Positions 47,065-55,629 of a DNA stretch of 64,000 nt are shown piece after piece. The position numbers were made by a program, and so were the translations under genes. Below the pieces are notes generated by a model. That model had not been told where the DNA came from and ran no database searches. It worked only from the letters and a program-made list of their open reading frames with translations. Source of the stretch: Streptomyces peucetius. Its GTDB lineage: Bacteria > Actinomycetota > Actinomycetes > Streptomycetales > Streptomycetaceae. The DNA lies in contig NZ_CP107567.1 of assembly GCF_025854275.1 (NCBI RefSeq), positions 2,604,001 through 2,668,000 of the forward strand. Reading direction: 5' to 3'. The stretch's first letter is position 1. Each line of letters starts with the position of its first letter.

Positions 47065-47387
47065 GGGTGCGCGCTGCGGGACGGCGCCCGCCTGTGCCCT
47101 CCCGGGCGCGGGCGGCGCCGTGCCGTTGCCCGGTCGTGGCCCGTGTACGTGGCGTGCGGGCGTCACCCCGGCGTGGTGGGAGGGAACCGATCAAGGCCGG
47201 GAAGCGTATTCATGGTGGGGACACAGTGGGGAAGTTGCGAAGAGGGCGACGTCCGGCGTTCGCGGACCAGTAGCAAGATCGCGTCAATTGTGGTGTGAGA
47301 CAGTCCCCTGCGGCCATACTTCTGGCCGGGAGCAGTACCAGGACCCGCCGGGGGCGGGCCGACGTCAGCGACCAAGGGGGAGGTCAC
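47065..47387. other. 323-base intergenic region upstream of the GlnX-like gene
   Basis: No gene is seen. The first half is GC-rich; the second half, about 47200-47330, is less so (GTATTCATGG, AGTAGCAAGATCGCGTCAATTG) and should hold the promoter of the seven-gene signalling block. No certain -10/-35 pair or operator could be chosen. Confidence 0.4.
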
Positions 47388-48770
47388 GTGACACACCCGA
47401 CGAATGTGCGCACAGCGCCTCAGCCGGCGCCGCCCGCGCAGCCGCCGGCCCAGCCGCCCGCGGCGCGTGGCGCCTGGGCCGAGGGCCGTCGGCGGCTGCT
47501 CGCCGCGGCGACGACGGAGCCCGGGCGGCTGCGGATCATCGGTGCCGTCCTCGCGGCGCTGGTGGTGGCGCTCGGCGCGGTGACGGCCTTCGAGATCTCC
47601 GCCCGCGCGGACGCCGCGGACGACGTGGTGAGCCGCAGTCAGCCGCTGAGCGCCGACGCCGCCTCCATCTACCGCTCGCTCGCCGACGCGGACACGGCGG
47701 CGTCCAGTGGCTTTCTGGCCGGCATCGAGGAGCCGCCCGGTGTGGCACAGAGGTACGACGGCGACATCGCCCTGGCGTCCCGACTGCTCGTCAAGGCGGC
47801 GACGAACACCGACGGTTCGAGTGATTCCGGCCGACAGATAGCCCTGCTGAACGAGGCCCTGCCGTACTACACGGGACTGATCGAGACCGCCAGGGCCAAC
47901 AACCGGCTCGGCCGGCCGCTGGGCGGCGCCTATCTCCGGTTCGCCAACGACCAGATGTCCAGGGAGCTGCTGCCCGCCGCCCAGAAGCTGTACGACGCGG
48001 AGACGGCGCGGCTCGAGCAGGACGACGACGACGCCCGGTTCTGGCCCGTCCTCTCGTTGGCCGCCGGCGTGGTGGCGATCGGAGCCCTGGTGTGGGCGCA
48101 GCGGCGCAACTACCGCAGCACGAACCGCGTCCTCAATCCCGGCCTGGTGGCGGCCACCGCGGCCTCCACGGTCCTGCTGCTCTGGCTCGCGGTGGGGCAC
48201 ACGGTGGCCCGCGCCCAGTTGAACGACGCCGATCTGCACGGCCAGCAGTCCCTCAAGGTCCTGGGTGACGCCCGGATCAACTCCCTCAAGGCCCGGGCCA
48301 ACGAGAACCTGACCGTGGTGGCCCGCGGCGCGGTTCTCACCAACGACGGCAAGAGCGACAAGTACGAGACGGACTACACCACGGGCATGAAGCAGCTCGG
48401 TGAGCAACTGCACCGGGCGGAGTTGCTCGCCGACGACGGCGAGGGCCGCGAGCCGGTCAAGGCCGCGATCGCGGCCGTCGCCGAGTGGCAGGAGCGGCAC
48501 AAGGACGTCGCCAGGACCGACCGGGCCGGCGACTACGACGGCGTGGTCCGCAAGGTCATCGGCGCCGAGGGATCCACCGGCGAGTCCTTCGACAAGGTCG
48601 ACGCCGCTCTGAAGAAGGCGCTGGCGCACGAGCAGCGAGAGTTCACCGCGGCGGCGAAGGACGGCCGCGGGGCGCTGACCGGGCTGCCGGTCGGGGCCGT
48701 CGTACTGGGCGTGCTCGGCGCGGCGGGCGCCGTGCTGGGGATCAACCGCAGGCTGTCGGAGTACCGGTGA
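47388..48770 (+). CDS. glnX: GlnX-like four-helix membrane sensor protein
   Basis: A protein of 460 residues from the GTG at 47388 (VTHPTNVRTAP), preceded by GGGGGAGG. After a Pro/Ala-rich tail there are four membrane helices (about residues 48-68, 222-242, 252-274 and 436-455) enclosing two long alpha-helical outside segments, with EISARADAADDVVSRS starting the first and ARAQLNDADLHGQQ the second. This is the topology of mycobacterial GlnX, which relays amino-acid binding by GlnH to the kinase PknG. The next gene is GlnH-like and a PknG-like gene follows, so the assignment rests on topology and neighbours rather than strong motifs. Spaced 11 bases from glnH. Confidence 0.75.
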   Translation: MTHPTNVRTAPQPAPPAQPPAQPPAARGAWAEGRRRLLAAATTEPGRLRIIGAVLAALVVALGAVTAFEISARADAADDVVSRSQPLSADAASIYRSLADADTAASSGFLAGIEEPPGVAQRYDGDIALASRLLVKAATNTDGSSDSGRQIALLNEALPYYTGLIETARANNRLGRPLGGAYLRFANDQMSRELLPAAQKLYDAETARLEQDDDDARFWPVLSLAAGVVAIGALVWAQRRNYRSTNRVLNPGLVAATAASTVLLLWLAVGHTVARAQLNDADLHGQQSLKVLGDARINSLKARANENLTVVARGAVLTNDGKSDKYETDYTTGMKQLGEQLHRAELLADDGEGREPVKAAIAAVAEWQERHKDVARTDRAGDYDGVVRKVIGAEGSTGESFDKVDAALKKALAHEQREFTAAAKDGRGALTGLPVGAVVLGVLGAAGAVLGINRRLSEYR

Positions 48771-48781
48771 GAGGGGGAACG

Positions 48782-49837
48782 ATGACGGACACGAAGGCAC
48801 CTCCGAGCGACAGGCGCACCCGGCTCGGCCTGCGCGCTCCGCGCGGCCTGCGCGGCTGGGGCGGCGTCGCCGGAATGGCCGCCGCCTGTGCGCTGACCGC
48901 CGCCGTGACACTGTTGCCGCTGTCCCACGGCGGCGCGAACGCCCTGACCGAGGGCAGCCCCGGCCAGGCCGTCACCTCGGCCGTGTCCGCCAAGGCCGAC
49001 AGCTGCGAGGACCCCGAGGCGTCGCTCACCCCGTCGGGCGCCGACGGGCCCACCATCGACGCCATCAAGGAGCGGGGCAAGCTGATCGTCGGTGTCGACC
49101 AGAACAGCTACCGCTGGGGCTACCGCGACCCGGTCAGCGGGGGCCTCGAGGGCTTCGACATCGATCTCGCCCGTGCCATCGCCGAGGAGATCGTCGGCAG
49201 CCGGGACGCCGTCATCTTCCGTGCCATACCCACCAACCAGCGCATCCCCGCCCTGGAGAACGGCACGGTCGACATCGTGGTGCGCACGATGACGATCAGC
49301 TGCAGCCGTATCGAGCAGGTCGCCTACTCCACGGCGTACTTCCAGGCGGGCCAGCAGGTGCTGGCCCCGAAGAGCTCGCCGATCACCGGGTACGACAAGT
49401 CGCTCACGGGCAGGCGGATCTGCTCGGCGGAGGGCTCGACGGCGTACGAGGCGCTGGAGAAGAACAGCTTCGGCGCGACGTTCAGGGACAAGCACGACGG
49501 CCGGCCCGAGGACGAGGACCTGTACACGGTGCCCAACCAGCTGGACTGCCTGGTCAGGCTCCAGCAGGGACTGGTCGACGCGATCGTCACCGACAACGCC
49601 CTGGCCGCCGGACAGGCCGCCCAGGACCCGGCGGTGGAGCTCAAGGGCGACAAGCCCTTCACCACCGAGTACTACGGCGTGGCCACCAAACTCGGCAACG
49701 ACGACCTGGTGCGCCGGATCAACCAGGTTCTGGTGGACTACCGCAAGGGCCCCTGGAAGAAGGCGTACGACACGTGGCTCGCCGCGGATCTGCCGGGCAT
49801 AACCGGGCCTCCGCAGCCCAAGTACCGGACCCATTAG
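48782..49837 (+). CDS. glnH: GlnH-like glutamate/aspartate-binding protein, membrane-anchored
   Basis: A protein of 351 residues. An N-terminal membrane segment (VAGMAAACALTAAVTLLPL) acts as signal anchor; the Cys inside it sits mid-helix and is not a convincing lipobox, unlike mycobacterial GlnH. The rest is a family-3 solute-binding domain: GKLIVGVDQNSYRWGYRDP, GFDIDLARAIAEEI, NGTVDIVVRTMTISCSRIE and DAIVTDNALAAG. No permease or ATPase gene is adjacent, which argues for sensing rather than transport. It should bind glutamate or aspartate outside the membrane and signal through the GlnX-like protein. Confidence 0.82.
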   Translation: MTDTKAPPSDRRTRLGLRAPRGLRGWGGVAGMAAACALTAAVTLLPLSHGGANALTEGSPGQAVTSAVSAKADSCEDPEASLTPSGADGPTIDAIKERGKLIVGVDQNSYRWGYRDPVSGGLEGFDIDLARAIAEEIVGSRDAVIFRAIPTNQRIPALENGTVDIVVRTMTISCSRIEQVAYSTAYFQAGQQVLAPKSSPITGYDKSLTGRRICSAEGSTAYEALEKNSFGATFRDKHDGRPEDEDLYTVPNQLDCLVRLQQGLVDAIVTDNALAAGQAAQDPAVELKGDKPFTTEYYGVATKLGNDDLVRRINQVLVDYRKGPWKKAYDTWLAADLPGITGPPQPKYRTH

Positions 49838-49897
49838 GCAGCCAGGCACCGTACCGACCGGATGACATGCAGAACGAGTGGAACGGAGAGGTGATCG

Positions 49898-51241
49898 ATG
49901 GGCGTCGCGGGACCCTTCCCCGGCTCGGCGGGGAGACCGCACGGGCCGGTGATGGACCGGGACGAGGTGGACCGTGCGCTGGCACGGCTCGGCGCCGAGC
50001 ACGAAGCGGTGGAGACCTCGCTGCTGGCGCTCCAGGACCACGCGGGCCGCAGGCTGCTCGAGGGCGCCGAGCTGACCGGTGTGACCAAGGACCGCTGGGC
50101 CACCGCGGACCAGCAGATCACCCTGCTTTGGTTCTACTTCGACGCCTACACCGCCGCGTTGACCGGGATCCGCGAGCTCCGCGCCCGTAGGCGCTGGTCC
50201 AGCCGCGAGGACCTGGCCGAGCTGACCGAGCGGCTGCGCGGCCGCAGCGTCACCGTGGCGAGCCCGGCCGCCGACCCCGCGTCGCGGACCGCCGGACCGG
50301 CAAAGCTGGCAGAGGAGTTCACCCTCGAGGAACTCGTCGCCCGGATGAACGATCTTTACGCGTCGTCCCTCGACATGGTGGTGGCCGCCGACGCGGTGTG
50401 GTCGGCGCTTCCCGCCCGCATCGACCTGCTCTCCGCCGAACTGCGGCGCACCCGCTCGCTCGCGCACTCCGTGGGCGTGCGGCCCGGGGAGCACCCCTCC
50501 GGCGACGAGCTGGAGTCCATCACCCACGAGCTGTCCACGCTGCGCGAGCAGGTGATCTCGGACCCGCTCGCGTTCTGGCGGCCGGGGCCGGGGAGTTCCG
50601 CGCCCGGCGGCGGCCGGCCGGACACGGACCGCTACGACCGGGCGGCGCGCGCCCTGGAGGACGTACGCCGCGAGATCGAGGCGGTGCTCCAGGTGCGGCA
50701 GGACTCGGAGAAGCGGCTGATACGGCTGCGCGACCTGCTCTCCCGTGCCGACCGGACGCTCACGGAGGCCCGCACGGCACGCGGCGAGGTACTCGCGAAG
50801 ATCGCCGCGTCGGAGGTGCCCGCCGTCAGCGGCCCGCCGACCGCGCTGCACGAGCGTCTCGCCACGGCCGCCGAGTACCGCAGGCACGCCCAGTGGCACC
50901 GGCTCTCGCCGCTGCTCGAGTCCCTGGAGGAGGAGGCCGAGGACGAACTCCGGCGCGCCCGCGAATCGTTGACGGCCGTCACCGCACCCCTCGCGGTCCG
51001 CGCCGAGCTGCGCGGCCGGCTGGACGCCTACAAGGCAAAGGTCGCACGGCACGGCATGGCGGAGGACCCCCTGCTCATCGAACGGTACGACGCGGCGCGC
51101 CGGATGCTGTGGAGCGCGCCGTGCGATCTGCGCGCCGCCGAGCAGGCCGTCCTGCGCTACCAGCACGCCGCGGCGGAAGTCCTGGTGCCGGGGCGGGCCG
51201 CACCGGAGCCGGGGCCCACCGACCGCGGAGAGGGTTCATGA
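49898..51241 (+). CDS. Unknown alpha-helical protein of the PknG-like operon
   Basis: A protein of 447 residues, not recognised. It starts MGVAGPFPGSAG, has no signal peptide or membrane helix and no cysteine-rich module. It is almost wholly helical with heptad-like stretches (YDRAARALEDVRREIEAVLQ, SEKRLIRLRDLLSRADRTLT, LLESLEEEAEDELRRA), so long coiled coils are likely. A Trp-rich part (RWATADQQITLLWFYFDAYT) lies near residue 70. The stop overlaps the kinase start as ATGA, so the two products are made together and may form a complex. Position suggests a scaffold or adaptor between sensor and kinase; this is inference only. Confidence 0.8.
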   Translation: MGVAGPFPGSAGRPHGPVMDRDEVDRALARLGAEHEAVETSLLALQDHAGRRLLEGAELTGVTKDRWATADQQITLLWFYFDAYTAALTGIRELRARRRWSSREDLAELTERLRGRSVTVASPAADPASRTAGPAKLAEEFTLEELVARMNDLYASSLDMVVAADAVWSALPARIDLLSAELRRTRSLAHSVGVRPGEHPSGDELESITHELSTLREQVISDPLAFWRPGPGSSAPGGGRPDTDRYDRAARALEDVRREIEAVLQVRQDSEKRLIRLRDLLSRADRTLTEARTARGEVLAKIAASEVPAVSGPPTALHERLATAAEYRRHAQWHRLSPLLESLEEEAEDELRRARESLTAVTAPLAVRAELRGRLDAYKAKVARHGMAEDPLLIERYDAARRMLWSAPCDLRAAEQAVLRYQHAAAEVLVPGRAAPEPGPTDRGEGS

Positions 51242-53898
51242 GCGAGAACAGAAACTGCCAGCGCCCCGGTTGTGAGGGCTCGTACGAGGACATGGGCGGC
51301 GGCGAGCTGTACTGCGGCATCTGCGGCCTCGCCCCGGTGGTGTCGCCCACCGGCATGGTCTCCTCACCGCCCACCGGCATCGCCGGCGGCGGCGGCCGGG
51401 ACTCCTCGTCCGCACGCAGCAGTTCAGGCTCCTCCCGGGCCTCCGCACGTTCGTCGTCGTCGCGCCGGTCGGTGTCGGGGCGGTTGTCGCGGTCGCTGAC
51501 CGGCAGCAGCACGTCCGCGCGGTCGGTCTCGGTCCGCAGCTCCGGCTCGTCGACGGGGTCGTCGGCGCGCAACCGGCTGGGCGCCGGGCTGGTGACCGTG
51601 CCGGACGTCCCGCGGCCCGACCCGCGCTCCGCCGTCATGGCAAACCCGGAGGTCCCCGAGCGCAAGCGGTTCTGCTCGCGCTCGGACTGCGGGGCTCCCG
51701 TGGGGCGGGCGCGCGGCGACCGGCCCGGACGCACGGAGGGTTTCTGCACCAAGTGCGGCCACCCCTACTCGTTCGTGCCGAAGCTGAACGGCGGCGACAT
51801 CGTCCACGGCCAGTACGAGGTGGTGGGCTGTCTGGCCCACGGCGGTCTGGGCTGGGTGTACCTGGCCGTGGACCGGGCGGTCTCCGACCGGTGGGTGGTG
51901 CTCAAGGGCCTGCTGGACACGGGCGACCAGGACGCGATGGCGGCCGCGATCTCCGAGCGGCGGTTCCTCGCCGAGATCGAGCACTCCAACATCGTCCGGA
52001 TCTACAACTTCGTCGAGCATCTCGACCAGCGCACCGGCTCCCTCGACGGGTACATCGTCATGGAGTACGTGGGCGGCAAGTCGCTCAAGGAGATCGCCAA
52101 CGAGCGGCGCGGCCCGGACGGGCGCCGCGACCCGCTCCCCGTCGAGCAGGCCTGCGCGTACGGCATCGAGGCACTGGAGGCGCTCGGGCATCTGCACAGC
52201 AGAAACCTGCTGTACTGCGACTTCAAGGTCGACAACGCCATCCAGCAGCAGGACCAGCTCAAGCTGATCGACATGGGTGCGGTCCGCAGGATGGACGACG
52301 ACGAGTCCGCCATCTACGGCACGGTCGGCTATCAGGCACCGGAGGTCGCCGAGACCGGTCCCTCCGTGGCCTCCGACCTCTACACGGTGGCGCGGACCCT
52401 CGCCGTGCTGACGTTCGACTTCCAGGGCTACACGAACGTGTTCGTGGACTGCCTGCCGGACCCCGAGAACATCGAGGTGCTGCGGACGTACGAGTCGTTC
52501 TACCGGTTCCTGGTGCGGGCCACCGACCCCGACCCGGGACGGCGGTTCGCCTCCGCGCAGGAGATGGCGGAGCAGCTGACGGGCGTGCTCAGGGAAGTCG
52601 TCGCCATGCATACGGGCCGCCCGCGCCCGGCCGTGTCGACGCTGTTCGGACCGGAGCTGCGAGTGACGGACACCGAGCTGTTCGCCGAGCAGGCGGGAGA
52701 GGTCTCCCGGCTCGGTACGCGGGCGAGCGCGGCGAGTGGCAGGCGCTCCTCCCGGGGTGCGTCCGCCGCCGCTCCGGGGACATCGCCGGCCGCCGCGCCG
52801 TACGCGTCGGTTCCCGCGCCCCGTTCGTCCCCGGCCCCCACACCGTCCGCGCCTGTCGCACCGTCCGCGCCGGTCGCACCGCCCGCCTCGTCCGCGCTGT
52901 CCGCGCTCGTCATGCCGTCCGCGCCCGTCGCGCCGCCGGCGGTCCCCGCGCCCGCCCCGTACCTCGCCGTGCTCGACACGCGGGCGGGCGCGCTGGCGCT
53001 GCCCCTCCCCCGCGTCGACCCGAACGACCCGAACGCGGGCTTTCTGGCCGGGCTGATGGCCGCGGCACCCGCCGAACTGATCAGCGCACTCCACACGGCG
53101 GCCGCGAGCTCCCCGGAGATCCGGCTGAGCGAACTGCGCGCCCGTCTGGAGACCGGCGACCTGCTGGCCGCGACGACCGCGCTGGCCACCATGGAGACAC
53201 AGCAGCCCGACGACTGGCGGGTGGTCTGGTACCGGGGCGTCACCTCTCTGGTGACCGGCGACCACGCGGCGGCGGCCCTGTCCTTCGACGCGGTCTACGA
53301 CGCGTTTCCCGGCGAGCCCGTGCCCAAGCTGGCCCTGGGCCTGTGCGCGGAGGTGCTCGGCCAGCTGGACAACGCGGCGGACTACTACCGCCTGGTGTGG
53401 ACGACCGACCCGAGCCATGTGAGCGCGGCGTTCGGTCTCGCCCGGGTCCAGCTCGCGGCGGGCGACCGCACCGGAGCCGTACGGACTTTGGAGTCGGTGC
53501 CGGAGTCCTCGATCCATTACACGGCCGCACGGGTGGCCGCCGTGAGGGCGAGACTGCGGCGACGCGCCGCGGACGAGCCGCTGCTGGAGGACCTGACGGC
53601 GGCTGCCGCGCAGGTGGCCGCCCTGCAGGAGCTCGGTCTCGACGCGGTGCGGCGTGAGCAGTTGTCCACAGAGGTACTCGGCACCGCGCTGGACTGGGTA
53701 CTCTCCGGAAGTCCCGGAAGCGGGCCGTCCGTTCCGCCCGCCCCGAGCACACTGCTCGGGAGCGCGCTGGACGAACGCGGTCTGCGCTTCGGGCTGGAAC
53801 GCTCCTTCCGGGTGCTCGCCCGGCTCGCCCAGCGCGGCGAGGAGCGCATAGAGCTGGTGGAGCGGGCCAACCGCTACCGCCCCCGGACGTGGGTGTGA
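51238..53898 (+). CDS. pknG: PknG-like soluble Ser/Thr protein kinase with two zinc-ribbon modules and TPR tail
   Basis: A protein of 886 residues. Order: zinc-ribbon-like module at residues 8-30 (CQRPGC, YCGIC); Ser/Arg-rich linker to about 130; second module with Cys146, 151, 170 and 173; kinase domain about 190-460; Pro/Ala-rich linker 480-590; TPR-type helices about 600-870 (DDWRVVWYRGVTSLVTGDHAAA matches PknG style, split here only for description). Kinase residues: glycine loop HGGLGWVY at 201-208, Lys223, catalytic Asp328 in YCDFKVDN, Asp345 in LIDMG in place of DFG. Cytoplasmic. Family member PknG controls glutamate metabolism through an FHA protein; an FHA gene lies downstream. Confidence 0.88.
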   Translation: MSENRNCQRPGCEGSYEDMGGGELYCGICGLAPVVSPTGMVSSPPTGIAGGGGRDSSSARSSSGSSRASARSSSSRRSVSGRLSRSLTGSSTSARSVSVRSSGSSTGSSARNRLGAGLVTVPDVPRPDPRSAVMANPEVPERKRFCSRSDCGAPVGRARGDRPGRTEGFCTKCGHPYSFVPKLNGGDIVHGQYEVVGCLAHGGLGWVYLAVDRAVSDRWVVLKGLLDTGDQDAMAAAISERRFLAEIEHSNIVRIYNFVEHLDQRTGSLDGYIVMEYVGGKSLKEIANERRGPDGRRDPLPVEQACAYGIEALEALGHLHSRNLLYCDFKVDNAIQQQDQLKLIDMGAVRRMDDDESAIYGTVGYQAPEVAETGPSVASDLYTVARTLAVLTFDFQGYTNVFVDCLPDPENIEVLRTYESFYRFLVRATDPDPGRRFASAQEMAEQLTGVLREVVAMHTGRPRPAVSTLFGPELRVTDTELFAEQAGEVSRLGTRASAASGRRSSRGASAAAPGTSPAAAPYASVPAPRSSPAPTPSAPVAPSAPVAPPASSALSALVMPSAPVAPPAVPAPAPYLAVLDTRAGALALPLPRVDPNDPNAGFLAGLMAAAPAELISALHTAAASSPEIRLSELRARLETGDLLAATTALATMETQQPDDWRVVWYRGVTSLVTGDHAAAALSFDAVYDAFPGEPVPKLALGLCAEVLGQLDNAADYYRLVWTTDPSHVSAAFGLARVQLAAGDRTGAVRTLESVPESSIHYTAARVAAVRARLRRRAADEPLLEDLTAAAAQVAALQELGLDAVRREQLSTEVLGTALDWVLSGSPGSGPSVPPAPSTLLGSALDERGLRFGLERSFRVLARLAQRGEERIELVERANRYRPRTWV

Positions 53899-53901
53899 TT
53901 G

Positions 53902-55467
53902 ATGGCGCAACAGCACCAGCCGGCTGCCGGATCGACCTGCCCCGGCTGCGACGAACCTCTGGAGCCCGGTGACCGGTTCTGCGGGGCGTGCGGGTACGAC
54001 CTGTCGGCCGTGCCCGCCGCGGCGCTGGACCGCCCCACCGTGGCCATCGGCACCCCGGTCGAATGGCCGACGGCCACCGGCACCGACACGATGGGCACCC
54101 CCACCCCGACGCAGCGCGCCGCCGACGTGCCCGGCACGGATTCCGACGGCGAAGACCTGCTCCCGCCCACCGGGCCACTCGCCGGGACGGCCTCCGCCGG
54201 TCACGCCGGTCACGAGCGCCCCCGCCCCGGCGGAAGCGACGCCGAACCGATCCCGGCGCAGGGACAGGCCCCGGGCCCGGTGGGCCACGGCGGCCATGAG
54301 CGTGCCGACGAGAGCATGACCGCGGGCGACGGCGCGGCCGCTCCCGACAGCCCCGGCGGGGGCCACCCGCCCGCCTCGGCCGTACGGTTCGACACCCTGC
54401 CCTCCGGTGACTTCGAGCTCGCCGCTCCCGCGCCCGCCCCCACCGCCGCTCCCGCTCCTGCCCCGGCCCCCGCCTCGGCTCCCGCCGACCCGCGTACGGC
54501 GGCTGCCACCGGGCCCGCCGCCGCGCCGACCGCGGCCAAGCTCTGCGTGGCCTGCCGGGCCGGCCGGGTCGACACCGACGGCTACTGCGAGAACTGCGGC
54601 CACGCCCAGCCCCGTGAACGCGACCACATGGAGGAGGAGCTCGGTCCGGTCGCCGCGGTCAGCGACCGGGGCCTGCGCCACCACCGCAACGAGGACGCGT
54701 TCGCCGTCTCGTCCACCGCCCTGCCGGACGGCTCACCCGCCGTTGTCGCCGTGGTCTGCGACGGAGTGTCGTCGGCGACCCGCCCCGACGAGGCGTCGGC
54801 CGCCGCGGCGAGCGCCGCCAACGAGCTGCTGCTGGAGGTGCTGCCCCGCGGCACGCACCCGCAGCAGGCCATGCACGAGGCGATCGTCGCCGCCTCCGAG
54901 GCGGTCAACGCCCTGGCGGAGGAGCCGGAACACGGCCCCGGCGACGAACCCCACCGGCACCAGAACGCGCCCGCCTGCACGATCGTCGGTGCGGTGGCGG
55001 CCGGCGGGCTGCTGATCGTCGGCTGGGTCGGCGACAGCCGCGCCTACTGGGTCCCCGACGACCGTTCCGGCCCGCCGGCGCGGCTGACCGAGGACGACTC
55101 GTGGGCGGCGCAGATGGTCGCGGCCGGCCTGATGAACGAGGCCGAGGCGTACGCGGACGAGCGGGCCCACGCGATCACGGGCTGGCTCGGTGCCGACGCG
55201 TACGAACTGGAACCGCACACCGCCGCGTTCAAGCCGGACCGCTCCGGCGTGGTCGTGGTCTGCACGGACGGGCTGTGGAACTACGCGGAGGCGGCGGAGG
55301 AGATGGCTCGGGCCATCCCGGCGGACGCGTCCGAACGGCCCTTGCACAGCGCGCAGATGCTGGTCGGTCACGCCCTCGACGGTGGCGGCCACGACAACGT
55401 GACAGTGGCGGTGCTGCCGTTCGCCGTGGCGCCGCAAGGGGCAGGATCGGCCTACGACATGGCCTGA
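53902..55467 (+). CDS. PP2C-family Ser/Thr phosphatase with two zinc-ribbon modules
   Basis: A protein of 521 residues from the ATG at 53902, 3 bases after the kinase stop. N-terminal zinc ribbon Cys13/16/27/30 (CPGC, FCGAC), then a 180-residue disordered Pro/Ala/Gly linker, a second ribbon Cys215/218/229/232 (CVAC, YCENC), then a PP2C domain from about 243. Metal-site motifs are complete: HHRNEDAF, VVCDGVSS, GWVGDSRAYW, VCTDGLWNY and GGHDNVTVAV. It is expected to reverse the phosphorylation made by the adjacent kinase. Soluble, no membrane helix. A 162-base gap with an 18-base tandem duplication precedes the VWA gene. Confidence 0.88.
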   Translation: MAQQHQPAAGSTCPGCDEPLEPGDRFCGACGYDLSAVPAAALDRPTVAIGTPVEWPTATGTDTMGTPTPTQRAADVPGTDSDGEDLLPPTGPLAGTASAGHAGHERPRPGGSDAEPIPAQGQAPGPVGHGGHERADESMTAGDGAAAPDSPGGGHPPASAVRFDTLPSGDFELAAPAPAPTAAPAPAPAPASAPADPRTAAATGPAAAPTAAKLCVACRAGRVDTDGYCENCGHAQPRERDHMEEELGPVAAVSDRGLRHHRNEDAFAVSSTALPDGSPAVVAVVCDGVSSATRPDEASAAAASAANELLLEVLPRGTHPQQAMHEAIVAASEAVNALAEEPEHGPGDEPHRHQNAPACTIVGAVAAGGLLIVGWVGDSRAYWVPDDRSGPPARLTEDDSWAAQMVAAGLMNEAEAYADERAHAITGWLGADAYELEPHTAAFKPDRSGVVVVCTDGLWNYAEAAEEMARAIPADASERPLHSAQMLVGHALDGGGHDNVTVAVLPFAVAPQGAGSAYDMA

Positions 55468-55545
55468 CCCGGCTGCTCCGCCGGCCGTCGGCCGCTCCGT
55501 CCGGCCCGGCCGCCTCGTCCAGCACCCGCCCCGCCCACTCCGCCA

Positions 55546-55581
55546 ACCCTGCCAGCCCCGCCCACCCTGCCAGCCCCGCCC
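55546..55581. repeat. 18-base tandem duplication between phosphatase and VWA genes
   Basis: ACCCTGCCAGCCCCGCCC occurs twice head to tail at 55546-55563 and 55564-55581, within a C-rich gap. No gene is seen in 55468-55629; AAGGAG at its end is the ribosome site of the VWA gene. Confidence 0.8.
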
Positions 55582-55629
55582 GCGCAGCCGTCTCCCGCTG
55601 CCCGGGCGGAGTCACAAGGAGCCGATCGG

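Noticed and set aside
47388..49837. An amino-acid ABC transporter operon
   Set aside because: There is a binding protein but no permease or ATPase; the neighbours fit the GlnX/GlnH/PknG sensing locus instead.
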